Assembly (NCBI GenBank): GCA_963741305.1
Contig: CAVUHL010000003.1
Span: forward strand, 6,200,001 to 6,264,000
Direction of reading: 5' to 3'
Length of the DNA stretch: 64,000 nucleotides
From: DATMER01 sp963741305
Lineage (GTDB): Bacteria; Acidobacteriota; Thermoanaerobaculia; Multivoradales; UBA5704
The notes below the pieces were generated by a model. That model made no database searches, was not told where the DNA came from, and saw only the letters and a list, made by a program, of their open reading frames with translations. The first letter of the stretch is position 1; each line of letters starts with the position of its first letter. Of this stretch, positions 8,651 through 16,777 are shown piece after piece. Position numbers and translations under genes: made by a program.

Positions 8651-9499
8651 ATGCTCCAGGTCCGGAAGGTCGAAGAGCTCCGCGGCGAGGTAGCTAGCTG
8701 GCGGAAGGCGGGGGAGCGGATCGGGTTCGTGCCCACCATGGGCGCGCTCCATGAGGGACACCTGTCCCTCGTGGGGATCGCCCGTCAAAAGGCGGATTGG
8801 ATCGTCGCCTCCGTTTTCGTGAACCCGACCCAGTTCGGGCCCAACGAAGACTTCAGCCGCTACCCCCGCCAACCGGAAAAGGACGCGGGCATGCTCGCCG
8901 CGGCCGGCTGCGACCTTCTCTTCCTGCCGGACGTGGACACCATGTATCCACCCGGTCACACCGTCTACGTGGACCTCGGCAATCCCTCCGAGACGCTCGA
9001 AGGGGTCTGCCGTCCCGGGCACTTCCGGGGCGTGGCCACGGTGGTCGCGCTCCTGTTCAACCTGGTGCAACCGGATACGGCTGTGTTCGGCGAGAAGGAT
9101 GCCCAGCAGCTCGCGGTGATCCGCCGGATGGTCCGGGACCTCCACATCCCGGTCGAAATCGTCGCGGCGCCGACCATCCGTGAGGCGGACGGGCTGGCCA
9201 TGTCCTCGCGCAACGCCTATCTCTCCCCCGAAGAGAGGAAAGCGGCAGGAGTCCTGCATCGCTCTCTGCGCAACGCAGAGGCTGCGATTCAGGCGGGCGA
9301 GCGCCGGGGCGGCGAAGTGCGGCGCATTCTGTCCGAAACACTGAATTCCGAGCCCCTCGCGCGTGTTGAATATGCCGAGGTGGTCGACGCGGAAAGCTTT
9401 CAGCCGGTAGAGAAGCTTCAAGGCCGGCTGGTTCTCCCCCTGGCCGTGCGGGTCGGGGGGACGAGACTGATCGACAACCTGCAACTGGCAGTTGAATGA
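8651..9499 (+). CDS. panC: Pantothenate synthetase PanC
   Basis: ATP-dependent ligase of 282 residues that joins pantoate to beta-alanine through a pantoyl-adenylate. It shows the nucleotide-binding PTMGALHEGHLSL (HxGH-type), FVNPTQFGPNEDF, the pantoate-site VCRPGHFRGVATVV, FGEKDAQQLAVIRRM and the KMSKS-like MSSRNAYLSPEER. Length and motif order are normal. The stop overlaps the ATG at 9496 (ATGA), immediately ahead of panD. Confidence 0.97.
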   Translation: MLQVRKVEELRGEVASWRKAGERIGFVPTMGALHEGHLSLVGIARQKADWIVASVFVNPTQFGPNEDFSRYPRQPEKDAGMLAAAGCDLLFLPDVDTMYPPGHTVYVDLGNPSETLEGVCRPGHFRGVATVVALLFNLVQPDTAVFGEKDAQQLAVIRRMVRDLHIPVEIVAAPTIREADGLAMSSRNAYLSPEERKAAGVLHRSLRNAEAAIQAGERRGGEVRRILSETLNSEPLARVEYAEVVDAESFQPVEKLQGRLVLPLAVRVGGTRLIDNLQLAVE

Positions 9500-9507
9500 G
9501 GATAGCC

Positions 9508-9906
9508 ATGCAACGAACCCTGTTGAAGTCCAAGATCCACCGGGCGACCGTGACGGACGCCAATCTTCAGTACCGGGGGTCCGTCACCATCGATCCGCTG
9601 CTGATGGAAGCGGCGGACCTGCTGGAGTTCGAGCGGGTTGAGATCTACAACGTGACCAACGGCGAGCGTTTTGCGACCTACGCCATCCCGGGAACGCCGG
9701 GCAAGGGCGAGATCGTGCTCAACGGCGCCGCTGCGCACAAGGCAAGCCCAGGGGACATCGTGATCCTGGCGAGCTATGCTGTCTACGAGGACGCCGAGGC
9801 GCGTAGCGTCCGGCCGTCGCTGGTCTACGTCGACGAGAAGAACCGGAGGATCCCCGCACCGGTACTCACGCCGGTCGAGGACGAAGCAGTTCTGGCGGAG
9901 GCGTGA
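9508..9906 (+). CDS. panD: Aspartate 1-decarboxylase PanD
   Basis: Pyruvoyl enzyme that makes beta-alanine for PanC. The 132-residue proenzyme has the self-cleavage site Gly-Ser in LQYRGSVTID, the catalytic-region VTNGERFATYAI and the NGAAAHKASPGDIVILASY signature. I chose ATG 9508 because family members begin with a sequence like MQRTLLKSKIHRATVT and because GAGG sits just upstream; ATG 9496 overlaps the panC stop and would add four residues. The next gene starts within the stop codon (TGATG). Confidence 0.96.
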   Translation: MQRTLLKSKIHRATVTDANLQYRGSVTIDPLLMEAADLLEFERVEIYNVTNGERFATYAIPGTPGKGEIVLNGAAAHKASPGDIVILASYAVYEDAEARSVRPSLVYVDEKNRRIPAPVLTPVEDEAVLAEA

Positions 9907-10388
9907 TGAAACGACTTCTGGGTCTGTCGCTGGCCGCGTTCGTGCTGACCGCGGCTTCCTGTAATGGGGAGAAGACCGTGACCGAGCCCGGGGACAAGGC
10001 TACCGAGCCATCGACCGTGGAGCTGACGACGGTCGTGCAGCAGTCGATCCCGGGCGGAAGAGGTGGCACGGTCCGGGAAGTGATCCGGGACCAGGTCGCC
10101 CTGGCCGCGATGTGGACGGAGCTCGGGCTCACCGGGGCGCCGCCGGTCATCGATTTCGAGCAGGAGATGGTCATCGCGGCGGCCATGGAGCTGCAGTCCT
10201 GCGTCTCGAGGGTGACGATCCGTTCTGCCTCCGAGCAGGGCGGCGAGCTGGCCGTGGACATCCTGGAAGCGCCGCCGGCCCCCAACTGTGTCTGCATCAC
10301 CGCGGAGAGGCCCATCCACCTGGTCCGTCTGCGCAAGGTGGCCGCTCCACCGCGCTACAACGTAGAGAGGGGTCTGACCCCCTGCTAG
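9906..10388 (+). CDS. Small lipoprotein of unknown function
   Basis: A 160-residue predicted lipoprotein. The signal peptide MKRLLGLSLAAFVLTAASC ends in a plausible lipobox (AASC). The mature part starts with a Thr/Glu/Lys-rich linker and then resembles small protease-inhibitor-like domains (VIDFEQEMVIAAAM, then VDILEAPPAPNCVCIT and PIHLVRLRKV). Such short domains are common in secreted proteins, but I do not recognise a specific family. ATG 9906 overlaps the panD TGA; GTG 9903 is an alternative. Its link to vitamin synthesis is probably positional only. Confidence 0.7.
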   Translation: MKRLLGLSLAAFVLTAASCNGEKTVTEPGDKATEPSTVELTTVVQQSIPGGRGGTVREVIRDQVALAAMWTELGLTGAPPVIDFEQEMVIAAAMELQSCVSRVTIRSASEQGGELAVDILEAPPAPNCVCITAERPIHLVRLRKVAAPPRYNVERGLTPC

Positions 10389-10401
10389 ATAGAGAGGCAT
10401 C

Positions 10402-11217
10402 ATGACGACGTTTGCACCCGTAGCTCCAATGCTTGAAGTGGAGCCGCTGACCATAGCGGGCCGGACCTTCCGTTCCCGCCTCTTCCTGGGCACGGGCAAA
10501 TACCCAGACTTCGAGACCATGGCCACGGCCCTGGAAGCCTCCGGCACCGAAGTCGTGACGGTAGCCCTCCGCCGGGTGAACCTGGACGAGAGGGGCCATC
10601 TCGAAAGTGGCTCGCTCCTCGACTTCGTGGACCAGGACCGCTACCTCCTCCTCCCGAACACGGCCGGCTGCTACACCGCGGACGACGCCATCCGCACCGC
10701 TCGTCTGGCCCGCGAGCTGGGAGGCTGGGACTGGGTGAAGCTGGAAGTCATCGGAGACCCGAAGACTCTCTTCCCCGACAACGTGGAGCTCCTCCGGGCC
10801 ACCGAAGTCCTGGTAAAGGAAGGCTTCATCGTCCTCCCCTACACCAACGATGACCCTGTTGTCTGCCGCAAGCTGGAAGAGCTGGGAGCCGCCGCCGTGA
10901 TGCCCTTGGGAGCCCCCATCGGCTCCGGAATGGGCATCCGCAACCCCGCCAACCTGAGGATCATCCTGGAGCAGGCCAAGGTCCCGGTGATCGTGGACGC
11001 CGGGGTAGGAACCGCAAGCGACGCCGCCCTGGCCATGGAGCTGGGAGCCCACGGAGTCCTCATGAACACCGCCGTAGCCGAAGCCAAGGACCCGATCCGC
11101 ATGGCCAGAGCCATGAAGCTGGCGGTAGAAGCCGGCTGGCTGGCCGCCAACGCCGGGAGGATCCCGAGGAAGCTCTACGCCTCGGCGTCCTCGCCGATGA
11201 CGGGGCTGATCGAGTAG
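10402..11217 (+). CDS. thiG: Thiazole synthase ThiG
   Basis: TIM-barrel enzyme of 271 residues that builds the thiazole phosphate of thiamin from deoxyxylulose-5-phosphate, dehydroglycine and ThiS thiocarboxylate. Signatures are FRSRLFLGTGKYPDFETM, VALRRVNL, LPNTAGCYTADDAIRTARLARE, the Schiff-base lysine in WDWVKLEVIGD and VIVDAGVGTASDAALAMELGA. The first ten or so residues are an extra tail relative to most ThiG proteins. No thiS or thiC is visible here. The codon pattern becomes monotone in the 3' third (many GGAGCC), as in the following repeat array. Confidence 0.96.
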   Translation: MTTFAPVAPMLEVEPLTIAGRTFRSRLFLGTGKYPDFETMATALEASGTEVVTVALRRVNLDERGHLESGSLLDFVDQDRYLLLPNTAGCYTADDAIRTARLARELGGWDWVKLEVIGDPKTLFPDNVELLRATEVLVKEGFIVLPYTNDDPVVCRKLEELGAAAVMPLGAPIGSGMGIRNPANLRIILEQAKVPVIVDAGVGTASDAALAMELGAHGVLMNTAVAEAKDPIRMARAMKLAVEAGWLAANAGRIPRKLYASASSPMTGLIE

Positions 11218-11229
11218 GAACCGGGCATT

Positions 11230-11596
11230 TCGGAGCCATTCTGAAAATCTCAGAGCCGCTCTGAGCGGCTGAGAATGATTCCGAGGCGGCTCGGAGCCAT
11301 TCTCAGCGCCCCAGAATCATTCTGAAGTCATCGGAACGGCTCCGAACGGCCGAGAAGCCGCTCCGGGATCCTGAGAACGGCTCTGAAATTCCAAAAACCG
11401 CTCCGAGCTGCTGAGAATCGTTCCGAGGCAGCTCGAAGTCATTCTCCGTGGCTCAGAATCATTCTGAAGTTTCCCGGAGCCATTCTGAGGATCTCAGAAT
11501 GATTCTGAAGTCCCTCGAAGTCATTCTGAGCGCCTGAGAACGCCTTTGAAGTTCTTCGGAGCCGTTCTGAGCCGCCGAGAATGGTTCTTGCTCGGA
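11230..11596. repeat. Array of about 18 imperfect palindromes, 21-bp period
   Basis: The region is built from 15-bp imperfect palindromes of the general form TCNGANNCNNTCTGA, for example TCAGAATCATTCTGA and TCGGAGCCATTCTCA, separated by 5-7 bp spacers rich in G/C. The period is close to 21 bp, two helical turns. No gene fits. It begins directly after thiG. The half-sites vary among a small set of words (AGAATC, GGAGCC, AGAACG), unlike a simple satellite. Confidence 0.8.
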
Positions 11597-11661
11597 AGCG
11601 TCTCCTCTGGGACCGCTGGCGTCCCACCGGCTTGTCCGGAGAGATCGGCGAAACGCCGGCG

Positions 11662-11696
11662 GGACTCCCTCTCCCGCGAAGCGGGGGAGGGCAGGG
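11662..11696. repeat. Dispersed repeat core, copy 3
   Basis: A 35-bp segment, CTCTCCCGCGAAGCGGGGGA with flanks, is identical to 63837-63871, where it lies inside a reading frame. It is a self-complementary CCCGC-GAA-GCGGG hairpin with G-rich flanks, related in form to the elements at 35 and 5597. Confidence 0.75.
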
Positions 11697-11703
11697 AAGG
11701 AGG

Positions 11704-11858
11704 CTTTCCGCGAGGCACGGAGACACTTCCGCGAGACGCGGAGACCTTCCGTAAGACGGGGAGACCCTTCCGCGGGACACGGAGACCTTCCGTAAGACGG
11801 GGAGACCCTTCCGCGGGACACGGAGACCTTCCGTGAGACACGGAGACCCTTCCGCGAG
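11704..11858. repeat. Tandem palindromic array, 20-21-bp period
   Basis: About eight units of the type CTTCCGTGAGACACGGAGAC. Each unit carries its own dyad, for example CCGTG-AGA-CACGG or CCGCG-AGA-CGCGG. Units alternate between CCGCGGGACACGG and CCGTAAGACGGGG forms. It lies between the 21-bp array and tRNA-Arg. No gene is visible from 11218 to 11985. Confidence 0.8.
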
Positions 11859-11985
11859 CGCACTCTCCGGGAATCCCTGCCTCGCCCCCGGCGTTCTACC
11901 CCTCGGACGGGAGGGGCTTGCGCTCCGGCGCGTCATGCCCTAAAATCCCGGTTCCGCACGACGGCCTAGGTCGGCAGTACCTCGT

Positions 11986-12062
11986 GCAGCCATAGCTCAA
12001 CTGGATAGAGCGACAGACTACGGATCTGTAGGTTGGGGGTTCGACTCCTCCTGGCTGCACCA
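11986..12062 (+). tRNA. tRNA-Arg(ACG)
   Basis: A full cloverleaf with encoded CCA. The acceptor stem GCAGCCA pairs with TGGCTGC, followed by A73 and CCA. T8-A9 precede the D-stem GCTC/GAGC, the anticodon stem ACAGA/TCTGT encloses loop CTACGGA (anticodon ACG, positions 12019-12021), and the T-arm is GGGGG-TTCGACT-CCTCC. The 3' half is repeated in decayed form at 15727-15773, marking it as an integration target. Confidence 0.97.
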
Positions 12063-12312
12063 ATTTCTACTCTCCATCCAAAGAACAACCGCTCGATCCA
12101 CTTACGCGCCCTGCAGAGGCTCGTCTATGTCTGGGGGCGCAACAGGAACAAAGTCGCCCCCGGCGGTGTGTGGCCGCGCATAGGCCTCACGAGAATAGTG
12201 AGGGCGGGAGGGCAGAAAGAGCCACGGAGACGGCCGGACGCAAGGGATCGGACATGTCCGATCGACCGGCTGTGCTTTTTAGTGCTTCGGGGAGGGAATA
12301 GGCGCTCCAGCC

Positions 12313-15300
12313 TTAGTGTCGCGGACCTTGTCTTACCATCCCCCCATATCGTCGGAGTGTTTCTTCGACGTGCTCCAGCAACCCTTTGTGAACAAGACAT
12401 TCGAGGTGCTTCCGATTCGCGTTCAATGCGTCCAGACTGGAAAGGTCACCGAGCATGTCAAGCAGGCGTAGGCAATTGACAGCATGGAGGGTTGTCAACC
12501 TAGGCGAAGAAATCTCCGTATTCAGCCAGGGTCGGATCACGGGTGCCAACTTTTCGAGATTCTCCAGGTTCCAATACGGAACTTCTCTCCCTGTGAACTC
12601 TACTCGGAATCGCGGCAGGAATCTCTCGATCCTCTCTGCCAACCGCTGGCTATTGGTATCGAGACTCACCAAAAGGCTGAGAGCCTGCGAGGACAGCTGC
12701 GACCCTTCTTCCAAGAGCTGATAGAGGAGGGCAATCGTTTCGTTGCTGACTGGCTGTAGCTCTCGCTTTCTACGCTTCCGTATCTTCCGTGCTCCCAATC
12801 TCCCTTGGCCAAACATTTTATGTCCCCAGATTCTGAGCACATGGCTCCTTCTTGTGTCCCCCATGCTCACATCTGCAATGAATGATCGCACCAAAGCGTC
12901 AGTGCCTTCAGTACTTGCATCTGCTAAAAGCAAAACCCCCAAAAAGCGAGCATACGAATTCAAAGGTGCTTTCGCGATTTTTTCAATAGCCTTATAGTCA
13001 GAAGTGCCTGCAGTAGAGCTAACTGCGTGCAAGACCCACCAAGCGTCGAGCCTTTCATCTCCTTTCGCGATAAGATCTAGAAGTACAGGCATAACTTCCT
13101 TTGCGCGAAGCTCTCCTAAAGCAAGCAAAAGGTGCTCCGAAACTTTGGAATAGGGAGCCTCGCGAAAGCGCTGAATAAATTCCGGGATCGCCGTTCGATA
13201 GTTGAGAGTCGCGATGCTGCGAGCTGTCCAGGAGAGGAGGTGCTCGTCGAAACCACCGGTTTGCCAGCGATCGAAAAGCTCCTTGCCAGTAGTGTTGAGA
13301 GTTGAAAGAGCCAGCGTTAGTGCAAGGTCCGCTCGGATATGGGAATACAGCGAGGTGTCGAAAATGTAAAGCACCTTGTCGCGGAGTTCCTCCGTCTCAA
13401 GCCTGGAATACCAACTACGAACGAAAGTACGAACATTTGCGTCAGGATCGACAATGAGTTGTAGGAACGCCTCTTCTCGGTTCTTGAAAGGGCGTGAGTA
13501 GAGACATACAACCATATATCTTCGAACATAGCCGTCCCGGTCGGAATCCAAGGCTAATTCGATAAGGCGTTTTGTACAAGAGGCTCGCCGGTAGGCGGAC
13601 AAGAGGGCGGCTAAACGGTGAGAGATCATTCGCGCCAGACCGGAAGGTTGGCAAGACAAGATGTCGAAGAAGTCTACAAGTAGAAGCTCTACAACTCCAG
13701 AGGGGGGCCATAGGTTTACAACCTCTACAATCTGCTCCGCGAGTGTCAGATTATCGAGGTTAGCCCTCAGAGTACTCTTCAGGAGGTTAAAAATCCGAGA
13801 TTGGTACTGCTCCAATGTCTTGAGTGGTCTACCGTACCAGGAAAGCAAGAGTGGCAGAATCCCGCCGCTGTCTGCTGAATAATCCAGAAGCGCCTCGATG
13901 CATGATTTCACATCTTGTTCGCTGCCCGTCCGAAGAAAATAGACAAGCGCGCTCTGTCCCAGATAGCTCGCCGATGCACGATTGACAGCAATAATCTTTT
14001 CAGAATCCTGCAAACGGTCCAAGTGCAGTACATGAATGGCGATCATATGATCGCGAATCAGCGAGAAATAGAAGCCAATGCTCGCAAGACCGGTCTCATC
14101 AATGTACCGGTAGAGAATGTTCTGAACGAACAGAGCTAAGGGAATTTCCTCAGCGAGCCGCAGAGTTAGACCCGTGCGGAGCTCGTCTTCAAAAATCTGG
14201 ACCTTGCCGAGATCGAGAAGAAGCCCGCTAATCGCCGACAGAAATCTACGCTCATAGTTCCCTGACAACCCCAGTTTAAGATCCAGGTAACGCGCGAAAG
14301 TCGATCGCGAATCGTAGCTTGAGCTCAGGGGGACTTGATCCCGATAGGAGACCTCAAAGGCTATCCGGAGGGCGAAGGGGTTGGCCAGGCTCAGGGTCGC
14401 CGAGGCAGGCTCCTTCGGTACTCCAAGCAGGCGCGAGTAGCTATGAATCGCTGCTTCGAGTTCTCCGCGATGGAAATCTAGAATCTCGGGGACGTCCGGA
14501 TGGAGAGCTTCCGCCAGAGCCGTAGGCAGCCCGTTGCGAGACAGGACCATGGGCCAAGCCGCCTTCTTGCAGGAGACAACGAGTTTGATGTGAAAGCGGT
14601 CGCACACTCTGACAAGGTTGCTCAGCTGATGTGCTTTGTCCGGCGCCTCCCACTCATCGACTGCATCCAGGAACAAGAGGAACGGCTGACCATACCTTAC
14701 GGCGAGGGCGGATATCTTGCGAGCCACAGCGAGGACTGGGTCTTGTGAAGAGAAGGTCAAGTTGAAGTCGAGAGCTAATTCACGGAAAAGCGAACCACCC
14801 AATAAAGACCCCGAGTAGAAAAGGGCGGGCTTGTCGGCGTTCTTTTCGAGGAGATGACAGATCAGGCTTGTCTTACCGGTGCCGGATTCGCCCACAATGG
14901 CGAAGGTCGGCACGGTCCCCCCGGCGATAAAATCCTCAAAGCGGGCTTCGATCTCGGTCCGTGCGATATAAGTAGCCGGTAGATACTTCTTCTGAAGCTG
15001 AGCTTCAGGACGCTCGGAAGAGTCAGCGCGAAACTTGAGGAGCAAGCCCTCATTGTGAGTCCGACAAAATGCGAGTAGGTTATTTAGGGAGTAGCCGATG
15101 AAGTGGTCCAGCGCTTCGAAACGAAGTGCTAACTCGGAATCCAGGTCGGGAGAAAGTCCCTCCAGTCGAGATTTTTCCAGATCGTTCGCTTGTTTGCCGG
15201 TAACCGTGTCATAGATCTGAGTGTGCCGACCGTTGGAGACGAGAACCCAGGGGGCCATAGGTTCGATCAGCCGAGCATAGGAGAGCCCCTGCCGGCGATC

Positions 15301-15546
15301 CTCGTCCGTCAGCTCCTCTTCCTCAGCCTTAAGCTCTACAACGAATAGGGGGTGGCCATTACGGCGACAGAGGAGGTCCAGCCTTCCCGATGCCCGCTCA
15401 GCCTCGTCTCCTCGGATCGTGTAGACGCCCCGCCCTAGTTGAATGGAGATGGTCGTTTCAAGCTCGATCTCATCCTCAGTTACTCCGAGCGAGCGGAGAA
15501 GAGGCAGGATCAGCTTGGCCTTGACAGACTCTTCGTTGAGTGCCAT
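12313..15546 (-). CDS. Nuclease-STAND NTPase, Avs-like defence candidate
   Basis: A 1,077-residue protein. The N-terminal 1-150 resembles the HSDR_N/PD-(D/E)XK domain of type I restriction subunits: GRLDLL supplies the Asp (about 57) and VVELKAE the E-x-K (about 71-73). A NACHT/STAND NTPase follows with Walker A GESGTGKTS (about 219-227), Walker B FLLFLDAVDE (about 289-298) and a downstream helical region. The C-terminal half is long and helical, with HEAT-like stretches such as YKAIEKIAKAPLNSYARFLGVLL, fit for sensing. This order matches the logic of Avs anti-phage proteins. ATG 15546 was chosen; TTG 15555 is three codons earlier. It lies alone on the tRNA-Arg island and is more AT-rich than its neighbours. 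The defence role is inferred from architecture and context. Confidence 0.8.
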   Translation of the reverse strand: MALNEESVKAKLILPLLRSLGVTEDEIELETTISIQLGRGVYTIRGDEAERASGRLDLLCRRNGHPLFVVELKAEEEELTDEDRRQGLSYARLIEPMAPWVLVSNGRHTQIYDTVTGKQANDLEKSRLEGLSPDLDSELALRFEALDHFIGYSLNNLLAFCRTHNEGLLLKFRADSSERPEAQLQKKYLPATYIARTEIEARFEDFIAGGTVPTFAIVGESGTGKTSLICHLLEKNADKPALFYSGSLLGGSLFRELALDFNLTFSSQDPVLAVARKISALAVRYGQPFLLFLDAVDEWEAPDKAHQLSNLVRVCDRFHIKLVVSCKKAAWPMVLSRNGLPTALAEALHPDVPEILDFHRGELEAAIHSYSRLLGVPKEPASATLSLANPFALRIAFEVSYRDQVPLSSSYDSRSTFARYLDLKLGLSGNYERRFLSAISGLLLDLGKVQIFEDELRTGLTLRLAEEIPLALFVQNILYRYIDETGLASIGFYFSLIRDHMIAIHVLHLDRLQDSEKIIAVNRASASYLGQSALVYFLRTGSEQDVKSCIEALLDYSADSGGILPLLLSWYGRPLKTLEQYQSRIFNLLKSTLRANLDNLTLAEQIVEVVNLWPPSGVVELLLVDFFDILSCQPSGLARMISHRLAALLSAYRRASCTKRLIELALDSDRDGYVRRYMVVCLYSRPFKNREEAFLQLIVDPDANVRTFVRSWYSRLETEELRDKVLYIFDTSLYSHIRADLALTLALSTLNTTGKELFDRWQTGGFDEHLLSWTARSIATLNYRTAIPEFIQRFREAPYSKVSEHLLLALGELRAKEVMPVLLDLIAKGDERLDAWWVLHAVSSTAGTSDYKAIEKIAKAPLNSYARFLGVLLLADASTEGTDALVRSFIADVSMGDTRRSHVLRIWGHKMFGQGRLGARKIRKRRKRELQPVSNETIALLYQLLEEGSQLSSQALSLLVSLDTNSQRLAERIERFLPRFRVEFTGREVPYWNLENLEKLAPVIRPWLNTEISSPRLTTLHAVNCLRLLDMLGDLSSLDALNANRKHLECLVHKGLLEHVEETLRRYGGMVRQGPRH

Positions 15547-15726
15547 CGAGTCCAAATCTTAACAAACCTCTGTCAGAATGAAGCAGGAGGCTCATCACGG
15601 AGCCAGGTTTGCTAAGAAATCAGGGCCGGCAGGAAGCCGGCCCCCGGAGTTTAAAGCTCGTATCCGCGCTGGCAGCACTGGAGAGCCTGGCCGTAGAGGT
15701 GCCAGGGGCTGCTCGCACCGGAGGTA

Positions 15727-15773
15727 GACTATAGATCTGTAGGTTGGGGGGGCGACTCATCCTGGTTGCACCC
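15727..15773 (+). pseudogene. Decayed 3' half of tRNA-Arg (putative att site)
   Basis: Aligned without gaps, 40 of 47 bases match 12016-12062 (GACTA, ATCTGTAGGTTGGGGG, CGACTC, TCCTGG, TGCACC). Changes disrupt the anticodon region (CGG to TAG) and the T-loop (TT to GG). No 5' half precedes it, so it cannot be a working tRNA. It marks the distal border of the island. Confidence 0.8.
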
Positions 15774-15800
15774 CCTCACGCCTGTGGTACCCTTCACTCG

Positions 15801-16046
15801 ATGGGAGCCATTGTCTACCGTGTCCATGCCGACTGGGACTCCGACGCCAAGGTCTGGGTCGCGACGAGCGACGACGTTCCCGGACTCGCTACGGAAGCGC
15901 CGACGGTCGAGGCTCTCGCCGAGAAGCTCCGCATCATGATCCCCGAGTTGCTGGAAGCGAATCAGCTTCTCGCCGGAGATCAGCCCGACGCAATCGCCTT
16001 CGAGCTGACAAGCCAACGGCAGGAAAAGGTCCGCTTGGCGTCCTGA
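15801..16046 (+). CDS. HicB/DUF1902-like antitoxin
   Basis: An 81-residue protein of the HicB-like type (DUF1902), expected to neutralise the toxin encoded next to it. The core YRVHADWDSDAKVWVATSDD is followed by VPGLATEAPTVEALAEKL and a short C-terminus. ATG 15801 is preferred; the frame is open to 15744, but that would read through the tRNA remnant. The toxin gene starts directly after the stop (TGAATG), so the two are coupled. The gene lies immediately outside the island border. The order antitoxin then toxin is the reverse of many hicAB loci. Confidence 0.8.
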   Translation: MGAIVYRVHADWDSDAKVWVATSDDVPGLATEAPTVEALAEKLRIMIPELLEANQLLAGDQPDAIAFELTSQRQEKVRLAS

Positions 16047-16244
16047 ATGGGCTCGTCCTTCACCCCGCAACTCAAAAAACTCCTGCTTTCTCACGATTGC
16101 CGTTTTGAACGGCAAGGTAGAGGCGATCACGAGATCTGGTACAGCCCGATCACACAACACCGCTTTGTTGTCGACGGAGAGATCAAGTCTCGACACACCG
16201 CCAACGCCGTTTTGAAGCAGGCAGGAATCGACAAGCGTCTCTGA
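16047..16244 (+). CDS. HicA-like mRNA interferase toxin
   Basis: A 65-residue protein of the HicA (YcfA) family, a small dsRBD-like fold that cleaves mRNA. It shows LKKLLLSHDCRFERQGRGDH, in which the conserved His follows the GxG turn, then IWYSP, and ends in the typical SRHTANAVLKQAGI. It begins one base after the antitoxin stop. Length and motif order are normal. Confidence 0.85.
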   Translation: MGSSFTPQLKKLLLSHDCRFERQGRGDHEIWYSPITQHRFVVDGEIKSRHTANAVLKQAGIDKRL

Positions 16245-16256
16245 TGCCTGGGAGTG

Positions 16257-16433
16257 ATGATTACGCCGGAGGATCTTCAAGCGAAGCTGGACCAACTGTT
16301 ACAGTCCTGGATTCAAGATGGTGATGCTCAGGAGCAGAAAGAGACTGGCGAGTTCCTGGTCCAAGCCCTGGACGAGGATCGTCTCTCAAATCGTCCTTTG
16401 TTCCCGTCGGAGCTCAAGGGCGTAACTTGGTGA
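16257..16433 (+). CDS. Small protein of unknown function (58 residues)
   Basis: The frame starts at ATG 16257, 12 bp after the HicA-like gene, with GGGAG immediately upstream, and ends at TGA 16431. The product is acidic and helical: MITPEDLQAKLDQLLQSW, then a QEQKETGEFLVQALDED segment. Codon use is coding-like. It could be a third component of the toxin-antitoxin operon. Its 3' end overlaps the convergent ribbon-helix-helix gene by 20 bp, which lowers confidence. Confidence 0.45.
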   Translation: MITPEDLQAKLDQLLQSWIQDGDAQEQKETGEFLVQALDEDRLSNRPLFPSELKGVTW

Positions 16434-16602
16434 GCCGCTCCATATCGCGGTGAACTGAGGGGCCTTTACCGGCACTTTGCGCTGTCAACGCTTCAGCGAT
16501 GAAGGTGCAGATGATCCCAGAGACGGTCGTCTGCCGATGCCGGGCTTCAGCGACCAGTAGAGCCATGAGATCGTCCGGCAGCCTGATCGTCCTCCGCTTC
16601 AC
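16414..16602 (-). CDS. Ribbon-helix-helix (CopG/Arc-type) protein
   Basis: A 62-residue protein starting MKRRTIRLPDDLMALLVAEA, the basic beta-strand plus helix of ribbon-helix-helix DNA-binding proteins, followed by RHRQTTVSGIICTFIAEAL. Such small proteins are usually antitoxins or self-regulators. No toxin gene adjoins it on the minus strand: 16603-16777 upstream contains nothing recognisable. It may be an orphan. Confidence 0.6.
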   Translation of the reverse strand: MKRRTIRLPDDLMALLVAEARHRQTTVSGIICTFIAEALTAQSAGKGPSVHRDMERLTKLRP

Positions 16603-16777
16603 ACCCTGATCCTAACGCAACTCGTCCGATAGGGCGCTTTCCCGAATCAGGGCTCGTCGTAGATCGTGTCGTGCTCGATTGAGCTGCGGCGGAGTTCGCC
16701 GTCCCAGGTCTTCCTCATGGGTGTAATTGTGGGGCGAGCAAGCTCGGAAGCGCTCAGGCTCGCGCGGAGCGGGTAGG

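Larger units (their letters stand above)
12016..15773. mobile_element. Small genomic island inserted at tRNA-Arg
   Basis: The island is bounded by the 3' half of tRNA-Arg (12016-12062) and a 40/47 match to that half at 15727-15773. The interior is visibly more AT-rich than the flanks and holds one large minus-strand gene. The stretches 12063-12312 and 15556-15726 contain no convincing gene. No integrase remains, so the element is either decayed or was mobilised in trans. Confidence 0.7.

Noticed and set aside
11230..11858. CRISPR array
   Set aside because: Period is only 20-21 bp and the units are degenerate palindromes without spacers.
15727..15773. Second functional tRNA-Arg
   Set aside because: Only the 3' half is present, and the anticodon region and T-loop are altered.
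12016..15773. Insertion sequence or transposon as origin of the island
   Set aside because: No transposase and no terminal inverted repeats; the tRNA-half repeats fit site-specific integration better.
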